The position numbers and the translations under genes are program-made. Positions 50,201 to 58,807 of a DNA stretch of 64,000 nt are shown here, piece after piece. The notes beneath the pieces were generated by a model, which was not told the DNA's origin, made no database searches, and saw only the letters and a program-made list of their open reading frames with translations. Each line of letters begins with the position of its first letter. Positions within the stretch are counted from its first letter, which is position 1. Source of the stretch: Ciona intestinalis (Eukaryota > Chordata > Ascidiacea > Phlebobranchia > Cionidae); contig NC_020176.2 of NCBI RefSeq assembly GCF_000224145.3, positions 4,067,825-4,131,824 of the forward strand, in the 5' to 3' direction.

Positions 50201-51661
50201 GGATTAGCTAACAACAGTTATAAACCACAAAGACACTTGGAGCCAGAGAGTATATTTCAAATCATGATAAAAAAATTATTTAATAGCCCAAAGCTTCCTT
50301 TATAAACAGCTTATGTAGGAAATAGTAAGGAGTTTATGATAACAACTTCTTAATATACTAATGTGACAAATATATAACAAACATTAACAACTATCTAGAT
50401 AAACACCTGATAATTTGAACCATGTTCGGGCAACTTTTCACATGATCTGAATAAACAATCTTAACATCAAGGACTGAGAGTCCACCAAACTGACTTTCAT
50501 CCAGCGTAACCTCCATGGTGAACATGTCGGCGAGTATCTGACATGTTGTGCCTGGACTCGAGGTGTCTTGGTCAAGAACAACATTGAACCGAAGCCTGTT
50601 GGGGTGGAAATCAAATAACAGTTATTTTGATTTACAGTCAGGTAAGTTTTTATTTTAAATGACTATGCAAAGGTGGGGGTGGAAGCCATCCTATAGAGAT
50701 TTCTTCACTGCATTTATCAGCAAGTTTACAACAAATATGTTTGACTTGTTTTGAAAGTTATTGTTAAACTTTCTTCCAGCGATTAAAAATTTGTTGCAAT
50801 TTAGGTAAAGTAAACCTGTGTGGAACTCAATTGATGTAACGACTCAAATGCTGGCAATTACAATAGAAAAATTATATATATATATACCGTTTAGTGTATA
50901 CATTTTTTATCTAATACAAAAAAGGTCTTACCCATTAACACTTGCAACAGATCTTAACCTGTCAATCACATCACGCAGATTATAACTTCCACCCATATTC
51001 ATCAATACTTTATCCATACAAGACCTCAACATTATACGGGCTTTCTGTTCAGATGAAACCTAGGAATGAACAAATATGGATAAATATACGAACTTGAATA
51101 ATGCCACCATAGTATATTGATGTCTCTCTTTTATCAATCAAGGCGATCTATATTAAAAAAAGGCTGGGTGAAGAAATTTTTTAAGAAAATCTTTATAATT
51201 TAGCAGCTATGGTAAACATATGTTTCAGCAGATTATTAAACGTAACATTAAGCTATAATAACATGAATATATATACATATATTTATGGATTGATTTTATT
51301 CAGAGGTTTTCCCTAAAATCTGTATAATTTTCCTGCATTTTAAAATAGTCTGGACAGGACATTTATATCCTGTTAAAATCTCTGGGGCCGTGGCAAAGTG
51401 GTTAGCGCGCCTGCCTGTAACCCAGAGGTAATGGGTTTAAAGCTTGTCGCTGCTATACCAGATACCTGTGTGTTAAAATCTTAACATGCACTGAGATATA
51501 AAAGCACAACTTACAACATGAAGTAGCTTGATTATGTCATCAAAAGATTTTGTTTCATTTTTCTTCCTCAACATTTCCATTAGTTCTTCTGAAGACTCTC
51601 CCTCTCTGCTGCTCTCTTCATCCAACATCCTGGAAGATTTTGTCTCCCAATCCAACCCCAT
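38270..51661 (-). CDS. MED1: Mediator of RNA polymerase II transcription subunit 1
   Basis: About 29 exons. MED1 core domain: 51661-51515, 51059-50932, 50595-50407, 50055-49909, 49467-49304, 49082-48971, 48524-48400, 48066-47993, 47767-47584, 47359-47255, 47180-47048. Disordered tail: 46751-46525, 46422-46374 (continues into the N gap), 46166-45901, 45236-44832, 44494-44440, 44092-43924, 43457-43373, 43024-42897, 42735-42653, 42419-42271, 41841-41727, 41558-41382, 41145-40949, 40649-40367, 40210-39644, 39438-39274, 38900-about 38796, 38412-38270. Core matches include MYMALQSLDMDLAKMSQVY and LKYFLSPYDLVD. The tail is rich in Pro, Ser, Lys and Gln with a (CAA)n poly-Gln, an RRRGRPP AT-hook-like motif and one LQALL. 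It ends PDDDLMNAAVS, like the vertebrate DDDLMDVA end. Phases agree except at the gap exon and into the last exon. MED1 links activators and nuclear receptors to Pol II. Confidence 0.9.
38570..38770. repeat. SINE 3'-tail copies at the end of a MED1 exon
   Basis: Two nested or tandem tail copies (GAGCACGAGGTGTATGAAAC and GTGTATGGAACAGAACACCC; TTTTCCGGCCAAGCAAGTTA). The right edge at about 38770 touches the end of the MED1 exon at 38900-38796 and would supply an alternative donor, AAA|GTTAAA. Confidence 0.6.
38985..39068 (-). repeat. 5'-truncated LINE tail copy (reverse)
   Basis: GGGCCAACCCTGGCCTAAAT, CCTAGGTCCCATGGTGGCCA and ACCTCTCCCACATAGAATAG. Well preserved, in a MED1 intron. Confidence 0.75.
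41205..41282 (-). repeat. SINE body fragment
   Basis: TTATTTGGACAGCTTATTAG, TGACCACCGGG and GCACCGAGCTTTGAACC match the body and head of the composite SINE at 54875-55185. In a MED1 intron. Confidence 0.5.
43045..43250. repeat. Two adjacent SINE 3'-tail copies
   Basis: 43045-43150 (TTTATTCTCACAGCAGAGCA, TTCATACACCTTATGCCCGC) and 43165-43250 (TTTATCCTTACATGGCAGGG, TTCATACACCTCGTGCCCAT). In a MED1 intron. Confidence 0.65.
44180..44300 (-). repeat. SINE 3'-tail copy
   Basis: CCACACAGTTACATGCATGG, TAACTCATATATTTGC and TAAATAAGTTACATTCATTA. In a MED1 intron. Confidence 0.6.
45326..45785. repeat. 71-bp minisatellite, about 6.5 copies
   Basis: Units begin CATGGGTGTCTTCTTATACA at 45368, 45438, 45509, 45580, 45651 and 45722, with a partial copy upstream. 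Each contains the near-palindrome GTGTATTCATACAC and ATGCTCACTGTCGAGTTATA. The right-hand units are the most alike. The motif TTCATACACCTCATGC resembles the SINE tail, suggesting the array grew from a SINE copy. It lies in a MED1 intron. Confidence 0.85.
46423..46472. other. Assembly gap (50 N) inside a MED1 exon region
   Basis: Run of N removing the acceptor side of the MED1 exon that ends at 46374. Confidence 0.99.
46890..46995 (+). repeat. 5'-truncated LINE tail copy
   Basis: TTCTACATGGGTGAGATCTA, GATTTAGGTCAGGGTTGGCC and CCCCCACACCCAGGGTACCA. In a MED1 intron. Confidence 0.7.
48630..48760. repeat. SINE 3'-tail copy
   Basis: TTATTTATCTCCACATGGCA, GGCAACAACAGTTGTTATAA and CACATATATAACTTTGTTGA. 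In a MED1 intron. Confidence 0.6.
49485..49620 (+). repeat. 5'-truncated LINE tail copy
   Basis: TCTATTTCAATGTGGGTGAG, TTTAGGTCAAGATTGGCCCA and TACTGCATGAACCTTACTAG. It reaches past the UTR core to the segment next to the LINE stop codon. In a MED1 intron. Confidence 0.7.
51371..51481 (+). mobile_element. SINE head-only insertion (tRNA-derived) with 11-bp target duplication
   Basis: Insert 51382-51470 is flanked by TGTTAAAATCT at 51371-51381 and 51471-51481. It starts GGGGCCGTGGCAAAGTGGTT with a tRNA A-box-like GTGGCAAAGTGGTTAGCGC and a degenerate B box in GGTAATGGGTTTAAAGC, then GTCGCTGCTA. It matches the head of the composite SINE at 54875-55185 but lacks body and tail. In MED1 intron 1. 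Confidence 0.8.
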
Positions 51662-51719
51662 CCTACCAACCTGAGGGCTTAGACAACTAAAACTACTTTT
51701 AAAATATACACAGTTATGG

Positions 51720-51895
51720 TGTTAGTGAAGAATCCGCCCCTTACGTTATCCGACCGCTTAACGTAACTACTAACTTACAAAGTTCCAATCTATTAACCTA
51801 TAACCCCTAAGTCTATAATTACTAAGCCATAACTGTAAATCTCTTTCCACCAGCATAATATGTACCGCAATGTACGGTTCTTCATTAGTGCTAAA
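51720..51895. repeat. MITE, AGTGAAGAATCC family
   Basis: Starts TAGTGAAGAATCCGCCCCTT and ends TGTACGGTTCTTCATTAGTG, inverted with respect to each other; the interior has TAACCTATAACCCCTAAG. It lies just upstream of the MED1 start. Confidence 0.7.
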
Positions 51896-53095
51896 TATAA
51901 TTGTTGACTGTCGTTTTCACGTACAGACAGTCTGCCGCAAATACAACTACAGTGAAATGCGTCACTACATGCACACAAACAACAAACACTTTTTGGAACC
52001 CAATGGCGCCCGATCGTAACATACGGCGCCCGGCATTCGAGTTCGTGCAAGACGTGCAAATAAATTTCAAATTACATTGGCTCATGGGTCCCAAAATAAA
52101 AAAGTTCAAAATTGTTTTATGTTTATTTTATTTCTTACACTATTGTAACAATGTGGGTGTGGTTTATTTATCCCGCATTTAGAACAATGTACAAGAAACG
52201 AACGTTTAATATTTGAGAAATTGGATTATGCAAAACTATCAGAACAATAATATTTTCCGTAAAGTTACCTTGGAAAATGTTGGGACACTAAATTCCAGTT
52301 TATGAAGTTACAACAGTAAACTTGATGATGTCATAATCCCTGCCATGGCTGGATTATTTACTTTGTTGAAAAACAAATGACTAACACGACAAGGCATGAT
52401 GTCATACAAGTTTCTTTCTTGCAATAAAATATTGATTTGTTGTTTTTCGAAAACTTCTAAACTGAAGTGCAAACATTTTGTCCCAAACCTATGAACCTAC
52501 AAAATACACAAGAAAACAAACACCAGTACCACACTACGTTTTAATATTTCTACGATGGATTTAATATACAACATGAACACTTTACAGCGCAAATAGAAAG
52601 CAGATATGTAATTTGCATCCAGGTTATTACTAAAACATTAAAAGCCATGCAATAGATTGGGAATGTGATAAAGTACTGCATAAGAAACAAAAATGGAACT
52701 ATTTGTAATGGAGTGTCAATTTGGGTTTTCAAACTTTTTGAATAACGGAACGTTTAAAGAACTGCAAGTCACTGTACAATTCATGTTCTGAGTTTGTAAA
52801 TTGTGAATTTTCTTAGATTGTTGGATCATCCCTATATTGAAGCCATGAACCAGAGTTTGGAAAAGCCTGATCATATACAGTTATGTTCATTGTGATAAAA
52901 ATCAATTCGGAGTGTTTCATTTTGAATACATTTTGGAAAAAGTTCATAAAAGCAACTTCAAAGATTTAATTTAATGATAATATTTCATTAGGTGAAGGAA
53001 TGTTGTTTTGAAATGTTTACAATTATTTTAAGAAGATTTAAATGAAAGAAAGTGCATGTCTTCATAGAGCTTCGCATGATCATTATCAGCGGAGT
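51896..53095. other. MED1 upstream region and CRIP gene a 3' UTR
   Basis: A GC-richer stretch at about 51920-52070 may be the MED1 promoter. The rest is AT-rich 3' flank of the CRIP gene. A 24-codon frame at about 52476-52402 (-) has no recognisable pattern. Confidence 0.4.
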
Positions 53096-54750
53096 TTAGT
53101 ATTTGTAACTTTCTGTACCACCTCTTCCAAAACCTATAAAACATGATGATAGTTTAAGTTGCAACATACAAAGTTAAATTAGAACATGGTAATTGTAAAA
53201 AGTGTATTTTCCCAAAATACTGTTAGAAGTTATACACAACAATAGCAAAGATATAAGCAGCTTAGGCTAAAATCTTATTGGTTTCACACAACTACATATT
53301 AGTACCTAAATAATTCAAAGGGGGCCAATAAACTATGGCTTTTATAATCAAATTTTAATGTTTTTTTGTAGCCACCATCCATGGCTGGCCAACTATAATT
53401 GAACCCAGGTAACAAAACAATCTATTTCTCTTTTGTTTTGTCTAGGAAATATGTACAATTATAGCTGAACTGTTACGTAAACAGACCACCGCCCACAATA
53501 AAATACAGCATTCAAGAGATGTACATATAATGATATACAGTAATACAGGCTGTATTATAATTGAAACATTATATTCTACTGTTTTTATAATGTGCCGTTT
53601 ATAAATGTATTATTTGTCCGGCGTTCATTCATTCATTCATTCATATTATTGATATACAGCTGCAAAAAAATGAATTTGAATACTTTAAATTTAAAGACTA
53701 TCACCATTATTTTAAAGGTTTGCAATCAATTAGTACGAAAAGTAAGTGGGGAAGATAAAATTTATTTAAATTTGACGTATGAGTTCTTACCACCAGGTCC
53801 AAAAGTTGCAGAATAGCAAGGATTGTGACAATATGGTTTTCCTTGATGCTGAAAAAGAAGCAACAGTAGTAAATCGTTGGAAATTATTACTACCATGGAC
53901 TTGTTAAATATTTTTACTTTAAAATAAAAGTAATCTATATAATATTATTAACCAATGAAAAAATAAGCTATTTCTATATGGTAAACATGAGCATTTAATA
54001 ATTATGCCACTTTGTTAAAAAATAAAACTTGCAAGAATTTTAGTTTAAGGTGCTAGTAAATAATACTCTCCATACGTTGTCTACTAACCGCTAATCGTAA
54101 CGGGTCCTTTTATTTAAGAAAATATCCGCTACTGCACGCAACCCACACATTTTTAAATGGGACCCAAACGTAACAGCCAACCCCTAACTTATAAATACCC
54201 ACAAGCCCTTACAAACCACTAACACTTTCCACCAGCCTAATCTGTAATATACCCTAGCATTGTTCACTAGTGTCCAGTTAAAATAGTTCGACAAATTACA
54301 TGTTTACCTCCGCATGTGATCCAGATGACAAAGTCTTTTTACACTTCTCGCATCTCAAACATGGACGGTGCCAATCTTTACCAAGAGAAGTCACTTTTTC
54401 AGCTGAAAAATTAAAATTACAAATATTGGTTGATTGTGGGTTCCTATATAGTAGGGTGGGGTAAGACGGGACGCTTTTAGCATACCAAACCAAAAAAACT
54501 TGATCATGTTTTAAACAACTAAAAATGATCTTAGGGAGTTTTAAGGATACGGTTTATAACTCTTTGAATTTTATTTGTTTACTACCCAATGGGTCAAAAA
54601 ATAGAATGAAAAGGCGTCCCATCTCCCCCCACTCTACCATATATTTGGGTAAACAATGTTTAATAACAATAGAAAAGTAATTTCAATTAAATGGTCTGTA
54701 ATAAACTTACCAAAGTAGACAGGCTTGTTGCAATTTGGGCAGTTTGGCAT
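53096..54750 (-). CDS. CRIP1: Cysteine-rich LIM protein (CRIP1-like), paralog a
   Basis: Four exons: 54750-54711, 54402-54308, 53848-53791, 53133-53096; 231 nt, 76 residues (CRIP1 is 77), in phase. Single LIM domain with zinc ligands Cys4, Cys7, His25, Cys28 / Cys31, Cys34, Cys52, Cys56. Conserved core [14 protein letters not shown], then [26 protein letters not shown]. CRIPs are small cytosolic/nuclear zinc proteins; their molecular role is not well settled. Paralog b has the same exon structure, and both have homologous promoters and a shared intron-3 block, so the pair arose by tandem duplication. A SINE (54875-55185) separates this gene from its upstream promoter-like block at 55246-55340. 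Confidence 0.92.
53327..53360 (-). promoter_or_regulatory. Intron-3 block shared by the CRIP paralogs (copy a)
   Basis: AATAAACTATGG then TTTTATAATCAAATTTTAAT, one mismatch against 56328-56361 in paralog b; flanks are largely diverged (weak similarity in CTAAATAAnTCAAA just upstream on +). Confidence 0.4.
54050..54280. repeat. MITE, AGTGAAGAATCC family (with insertion)
   Basis: CTCTCCATACGTTGTCTACT, ACCGCTAATCGTAACGGGTC and TTTCCACCAGCCTAATCTGT match the family. In CRIP gene a intron 2. Confidence 0.5.
54447..54643. repeat. MITE, GTAGGGTGGGG family
   Basis: TATAGTAGGGTGGGGTAAGA start and CCCATCTCCCCCCACTCTAC end. In CRIP gene a intron 1. Confidence 0.8.
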
Positions 54751-54874
54751 TCTGTATGCAGTAGTTAAACAAATGCTAATACACGCTAATAAAAGTTTCT
54801 TTTTAAAAGTTGCTAAAAGATCACAATTAATTAGTAGTTATTTTAGATTGAAAATAGTAGCACTGTTGAATGTG

Positions 54875-55185
54875 TGAATGTAACTTACTTCATCCTCGCG
54901 TGGCAAGAAAACGACAGTCGTTATAACATGGGTGTAATACACCTCGTGCCTGGTTTCAAGTTATTATGTATGTTACTTTGTGGGTGAATAACTTTTTTGC
55001 TTTTTTTATTTTTAATGTATGGCTGATAATTTGGACAACCCATTAGTGACCACTGGATTGGAGCAATTACCGTTAAGTGTCTTGCTTAAGGACACATACG
55101 CCCACAATGGTAGCAGCGACGAGTCTTGAACCCATTAAACTTTGCCACGGCGCCGAGCCTTGAACTTTGCCACGACGCCGGACTG
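54875..55185 (-). mobile_element. Composite tRNA-derived SINE (nearly complete)
   Basis: Read on the minus strand: head GGCGCCGTGGCAAAGT...GGGTTCAAGACTCGTCGCTG, then body GTGTCCTTAAGCAAGACACT and AATCCAGTGGTCACTAATGG, then a T/A-rich bridge. The tail has ACTTGAAACCAGGCACGAGG and GCCACGCGAGGATGAAGTAA, ending ACATTCACACATTC. A duplicated head fragment lies beside it. The tail is the block seen alone in many other copies. Confidence 0.75.
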
Positions 55186-55245
55186 TTAACCCCTTCCTAT
55201 AATTTCCCTCACCTTAACAGTTAATTCTACCGCCACAACCATCCT

Positions 55246-55340
55246 CCTCTGAACTGTTATGCAAGCAACGCTACTACGAACACGGCGCTGATTTGGGAAC
55301 TCTTTTATCACGATTTCGGAATGTGAGTACGCCCCATGAC
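55246..55340 (-). promoter_or_regulatory. CRIP-type promoter block P1
   Basis: CTGAACTGTTATGCAAGCAA, ACGAACACGGCGCTGATTT, TTTCGGAATGTGAGTACGCC (+ text) aligns over about 95 bp with P2 (57796-57882) and P3 (58350-58440). No TATA box where P2 and P3 have one. About 500 bp upstream of CRIP a, or about 190 bp if the SINE is subtracted. Confidence 0.55.
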
Positions 55341-56020
55341 GTCAACACGCTAGACGGTTGTTTGTACACAGCGCTATTGTGAACCGAGAATGGTTGGCGT
55401 CTATTGGCTTAACGGCTGAACTATAGGACCCACCTTCTCTAATATAGTGTCTCACGTTCTGCTAAACGTGTGTGAACAACAAGTTATTGAGAAAAGCATC
55501 GACATTTACTTAATATGGCTGGCAAAGAAGTAATACGACTGAAAGAAAAACGAATTTTGCACACGGTACAATTTGCACACGGCTAACCATTGCGTCACCA
55601 CGATCTAATTCTAAACCGTTGGTTCTAGAAGGTAAACGCCTCTGTAATAACGACCAAATATGTATAGAACCTACCCGAAATATCATAACCGTCACCACAA
55701 CTGTTGCCAGACATTTTATGCACATTAAAATAAAAGATGTATGTAATTTGCATCACCAAATATAGAATGATAATACCAAGTATACTAAAAGCAATGGAAT
55801 TGATAAATGATATTGTACTGCATAAAATGAAGTAATTTGTTAATGATTTTAACACAGTGTTTTAAAACGTCCATGAGCTATTTTAGCAATAAAAAGGAGA
55901 TTATGTAATAATAAAATAAAGCATAAAATAGGGGGATAAATGAATAAAGCCATTTAAACAAGTAAAAATAAAATGGGTGTCTTCTGGTAGCTTAAGTGTG
56001 TTCATATTTGTGAGCGAGGT

Positions 56021-57606
56021 TTAGTATTTGTGACTCTCTGTACCACCTCTTCCAAATCCTATTAAAATATTTTATGATGGTTACTAAACTTACTGCATAG
56101 GGGGGAATCAGAAGAACATAATAAAGGGCAATATGCCAGACTTGTTTATCTTAAACTGTTCCGTGTCTTACTAATAATGGCTTTAATTGTAAAATATTTA
56201 GGTTAAATTAGAAATTAGATGTAAAACTTTAAATAAATTGTCAGGAGAATTGCAAAGATTGTGAAATGGTTGGTTAAAGATAGTTGGTTTCAAAATAATA
56301 GCACCCTAAATAACTCAAACACTAACTAATAAACTATGGGTTTTATAATCAAATTTTAATGCTGTTTTTGGACAACTCCAACTTGGTTGGCTACTTTTGA
56401 ATGCGGATACAAAACAATGTATTTCCCTTTTTTTCTTATCCAGGAAGTTTATGTTTCACGATGTAAAGCTGATTTCATTTACATGATACCACAATAAACT
56501 TATTCATATCAAAATGATCTGACATATATGTCTCATACTTATACATATTACACATAATGTTATTCAATATTACAATAACAAGAAACAATGATTTTGAATT
56601 TCAACCAAATCATTGAACCATGACATGTAATCATGGTAACTGGTTATGCTTATAACCATAACCAAAAGTGTTTTATGAATTTAAAATTAAAAATTGACAC
56701 AAAATTTTGGGAGGAACAAAATCATTTAAAAATGACACAAGAGTTCTTACCACCAGGTCCGAACAGTGCAGTATAGCATGGGTTGTTACAGTACGGCTTC
56801 CCATCATGCTAAAAAACATTAGTAATGAAATGACACTTTATGTTAAAACTATACTCTGTGTCTACATTTCAGTGGTGAAAGAAAAATAATATAGAAGGGT
56901 GGGGGAAGATGGGACACCTTTAGCACATAATATTCAAATAATGAGGTAATATGTGGGGTAATATGGGCCATGGTTTTACTCTCTTTTCTCGTTTTATTTG
57001 GTAATAAACAAAGAACATTTACATAATTTAATAACTGTAGCCTCACGACTAAAAATAGCATTTTTTAGGTGCTAACAGTATCCCATCTTACCCCACAGTA
57101 ACATATTTTAGAACAGACCCTTTTTTACATAAAGTTTCTGCTCAAACATGCAGTGAAACAAATGAATGTAACTTTTATTCAGTGACAATTAAGTTACATC
57201 ATTGGTGTTATATTTCATACACCGCATAATGGCATCAGTGACTTACCCAGGAACAAAACGTCAAACATGCAGCACCTTAAACATATATTATTCCACCTAT
57301 AAAGCCGAGCGATTCGCCCACTGTGACACGTATAATTAGTTAATTACCTCCGCATGGGAGCCAGGGTTCAAAGTCTTTCCGCACTTTTCGCATTTTAAAC
57401 ACGGACGGTGCCAATCTTTACCAAGAGATGTCACTTTTTCAGCTAAAAAAGTAATAAAATGTAAACACTGATTTCATGACAAGACCTCTATTTACAAATG
57501 GGTCCCAATTTTTAATATATACATTGTAAAAATAGTTTAACCAAATATGGCGGTTAATAAACTTACCAAAGTAGACATTCTTGTTACACTTGGGGCATTT
57601 TGCCAT
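56021..57606 (-). CDS. CRIP1: Cysteine-rich LIM protein (CRIP1-like), paralog b
   Basis: Four exons: 57606-57567, 57442-57348, 56808-56751, 56058-56021; 231 nt, 76 residues, in phase. The exon boundaries are identical to paralog a. One LIM domain: [61 protein letters not shown]. All eight zinc ligands are kept. The sequence is closer to vertebrate CRIP1 in the CEKCGKTL region than paralog a. A TATA-containing promoter block (P2) lies about 190 bp upstream. Confidence 0.92.
56328..56361 (-). promoter_or_regulatory. Intron-3 block shared by the CRIP paralogs (copy b)
   Basis: Counterpart of 53327-53360 (AATAAACTATGGGTTTTATA, then ATCAAATTTTAATG). Same position relative to exon 4. Confidence 0.4.
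56891..57102. repeat. MITE, GTAGGGTGGGG family
   Basis: AGAAGGGTGGGGGAAGATGG start and CCCATCTTACCCCACAGTAA end. In CRIP gene b intron 2. Confidence 0.75.
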
Positions 57607-57795
57607 TTTGTCTCTTTGTTAAGATGAATACGAATGTGAAAAATGTTTTAAAACTTAACGTGCTATAAGTTTTATTTATCTGTTCGAATATGATATAGCG
57701 TGGATCAAATTTATTAGTTACGATAAAGAGAAGTGGAACAACAACCTATTTTTGCCGTTACCTAAAACCTCTAACGACACAGGCAAGCAGCCTAC

Positions 57796-57882
57796 TCTGA
57801 ACTGTCATGCATATGAAGCGTTGCTGCGAACACGGCGGCTTATATACCTGAACAAAATTTATTTATCACTTTAGTCGGATGC
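57796..57882 (-). promoter_or_regulatory. CRIP-type promoter block P2 with TATA box
   Basis: CTGAACTGTCATGCATATGA, GCGAACACGGCGGCTTATAT (+ text). On the gene strand it reads GGTATATAAGCCGCCGTGTT, a TATA box about 235 bp upstream of the CRIP b ATG. Confidence 0.6.
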
Positions 57883-58349
57883 GTTTATGCATTGCGGTAA
57901 TACGTAACGATAAAGGTCGACGTTATTTGGTCCATTATAGAGTGTTGGTCAGCATCAGAATGATGCGTTTCGTTACACTACAAGAGATACAACATCCGGC
58001 ACAAGACTTACGAAATATTACGTCAGCAACCATAACGCTGATTTAATGTTTTTGAAACGCGTGCAGAAGCTTATACTGGCACGGTAAACCTGCACGCAAA
58101 TTTTGCGAATGATACACTATACACGCGGAGGTGTAGTCAAGGTGATATTATTACGACTGTCTTGATTATATGAAATAAGCGAGGCGCCGGTAGTTTCGGT
58201 GTTACAAGGTGAAACGCGCCAACCTAAGGAGCGTTGACTTCAGTAATGGACACTTAACGGTTGTATTCTCGCATTAGGAAACAAAGTTGCATTCAATACG
58301 CGCCGGACACCACAAAGTCTAAAACCTACGGCGATACACGTGGCCTAAC
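57883..58349. other. Gap between P2 and P3
   Basis: No ORF, no repeat family recognised. Slightly GC-rich for the window; may hold a CRIP pseudogene remnant too old to see, or upstream regulatory sequence of CRIP b. Confidence 0.4.
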
Positions 58350-58440
58350 CTGAACCGCCATGCACGCAAGATACTGTTGCAAACACGACGGCGATTTATA
58401 AAGCCCTTATCTTCAAAGTCGGAAACGTGGACACGCCCTG
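58350..58440 (-). promoter_or_regulatory. CRIP-type promoter block P3 with TATA box, no CRIP gene behind it
   Basis: CTGAACCGCCATGCACGCAA, AAACACGACGGCGATTTATA, AAGTCGGAAACGTGGACACG (+ text). On the gene strand GCTTTATAAATCGCCGTCGT forms a TATA box. A CCAAT-type ATTGG lies beyond at about 58493. The next 600 bp downstream show no LIM exon until CRIP b. Confidence 0.5.
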
Positions 58441-58807
58441 GAAAGTTGGACATTTTGCTACCTTGTCCAAGGTCGACGTTCATTAGTTCTCTATTGGTTG
58501 TCAGTCGGTTTCCGGGAAGAATACGCTTTTAATTCTCAAGAAACAACACGACATTCTTTGCAGGGCTAAAACTTTTTGAACAAAAATGCTTTTAATGAAC
58601 AACCCGTACACTGCTAATCAAAACGTTACGTTGGCAACGATTAAACGTTTCGTAAAAGCGTACATAGGCATACATGTGCAGCAATGGTAAAACAACACGC
58701 GAATTAGGCGATGTTCCACAACCAACGCCCGTCATCGTCCAACCTTCTCCTGCCTTGAAGTTTCAGCCTTATATAGATGTTACATTGTTGCAACTTGTCA
58801 CTCAATG

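Noticed and set aside
49868-50305. 145-residue plus-strand frame
   Set aside because: Antisense shadow of a MED1 exon continuing into AT-rich intron.
51382-51470. Functional tRNA gene
   Set aside because: A and B boxes are tRNA-like, but the stems do not pair properly and the sequence matches the head of a local SINE, flanked by a target duplication.
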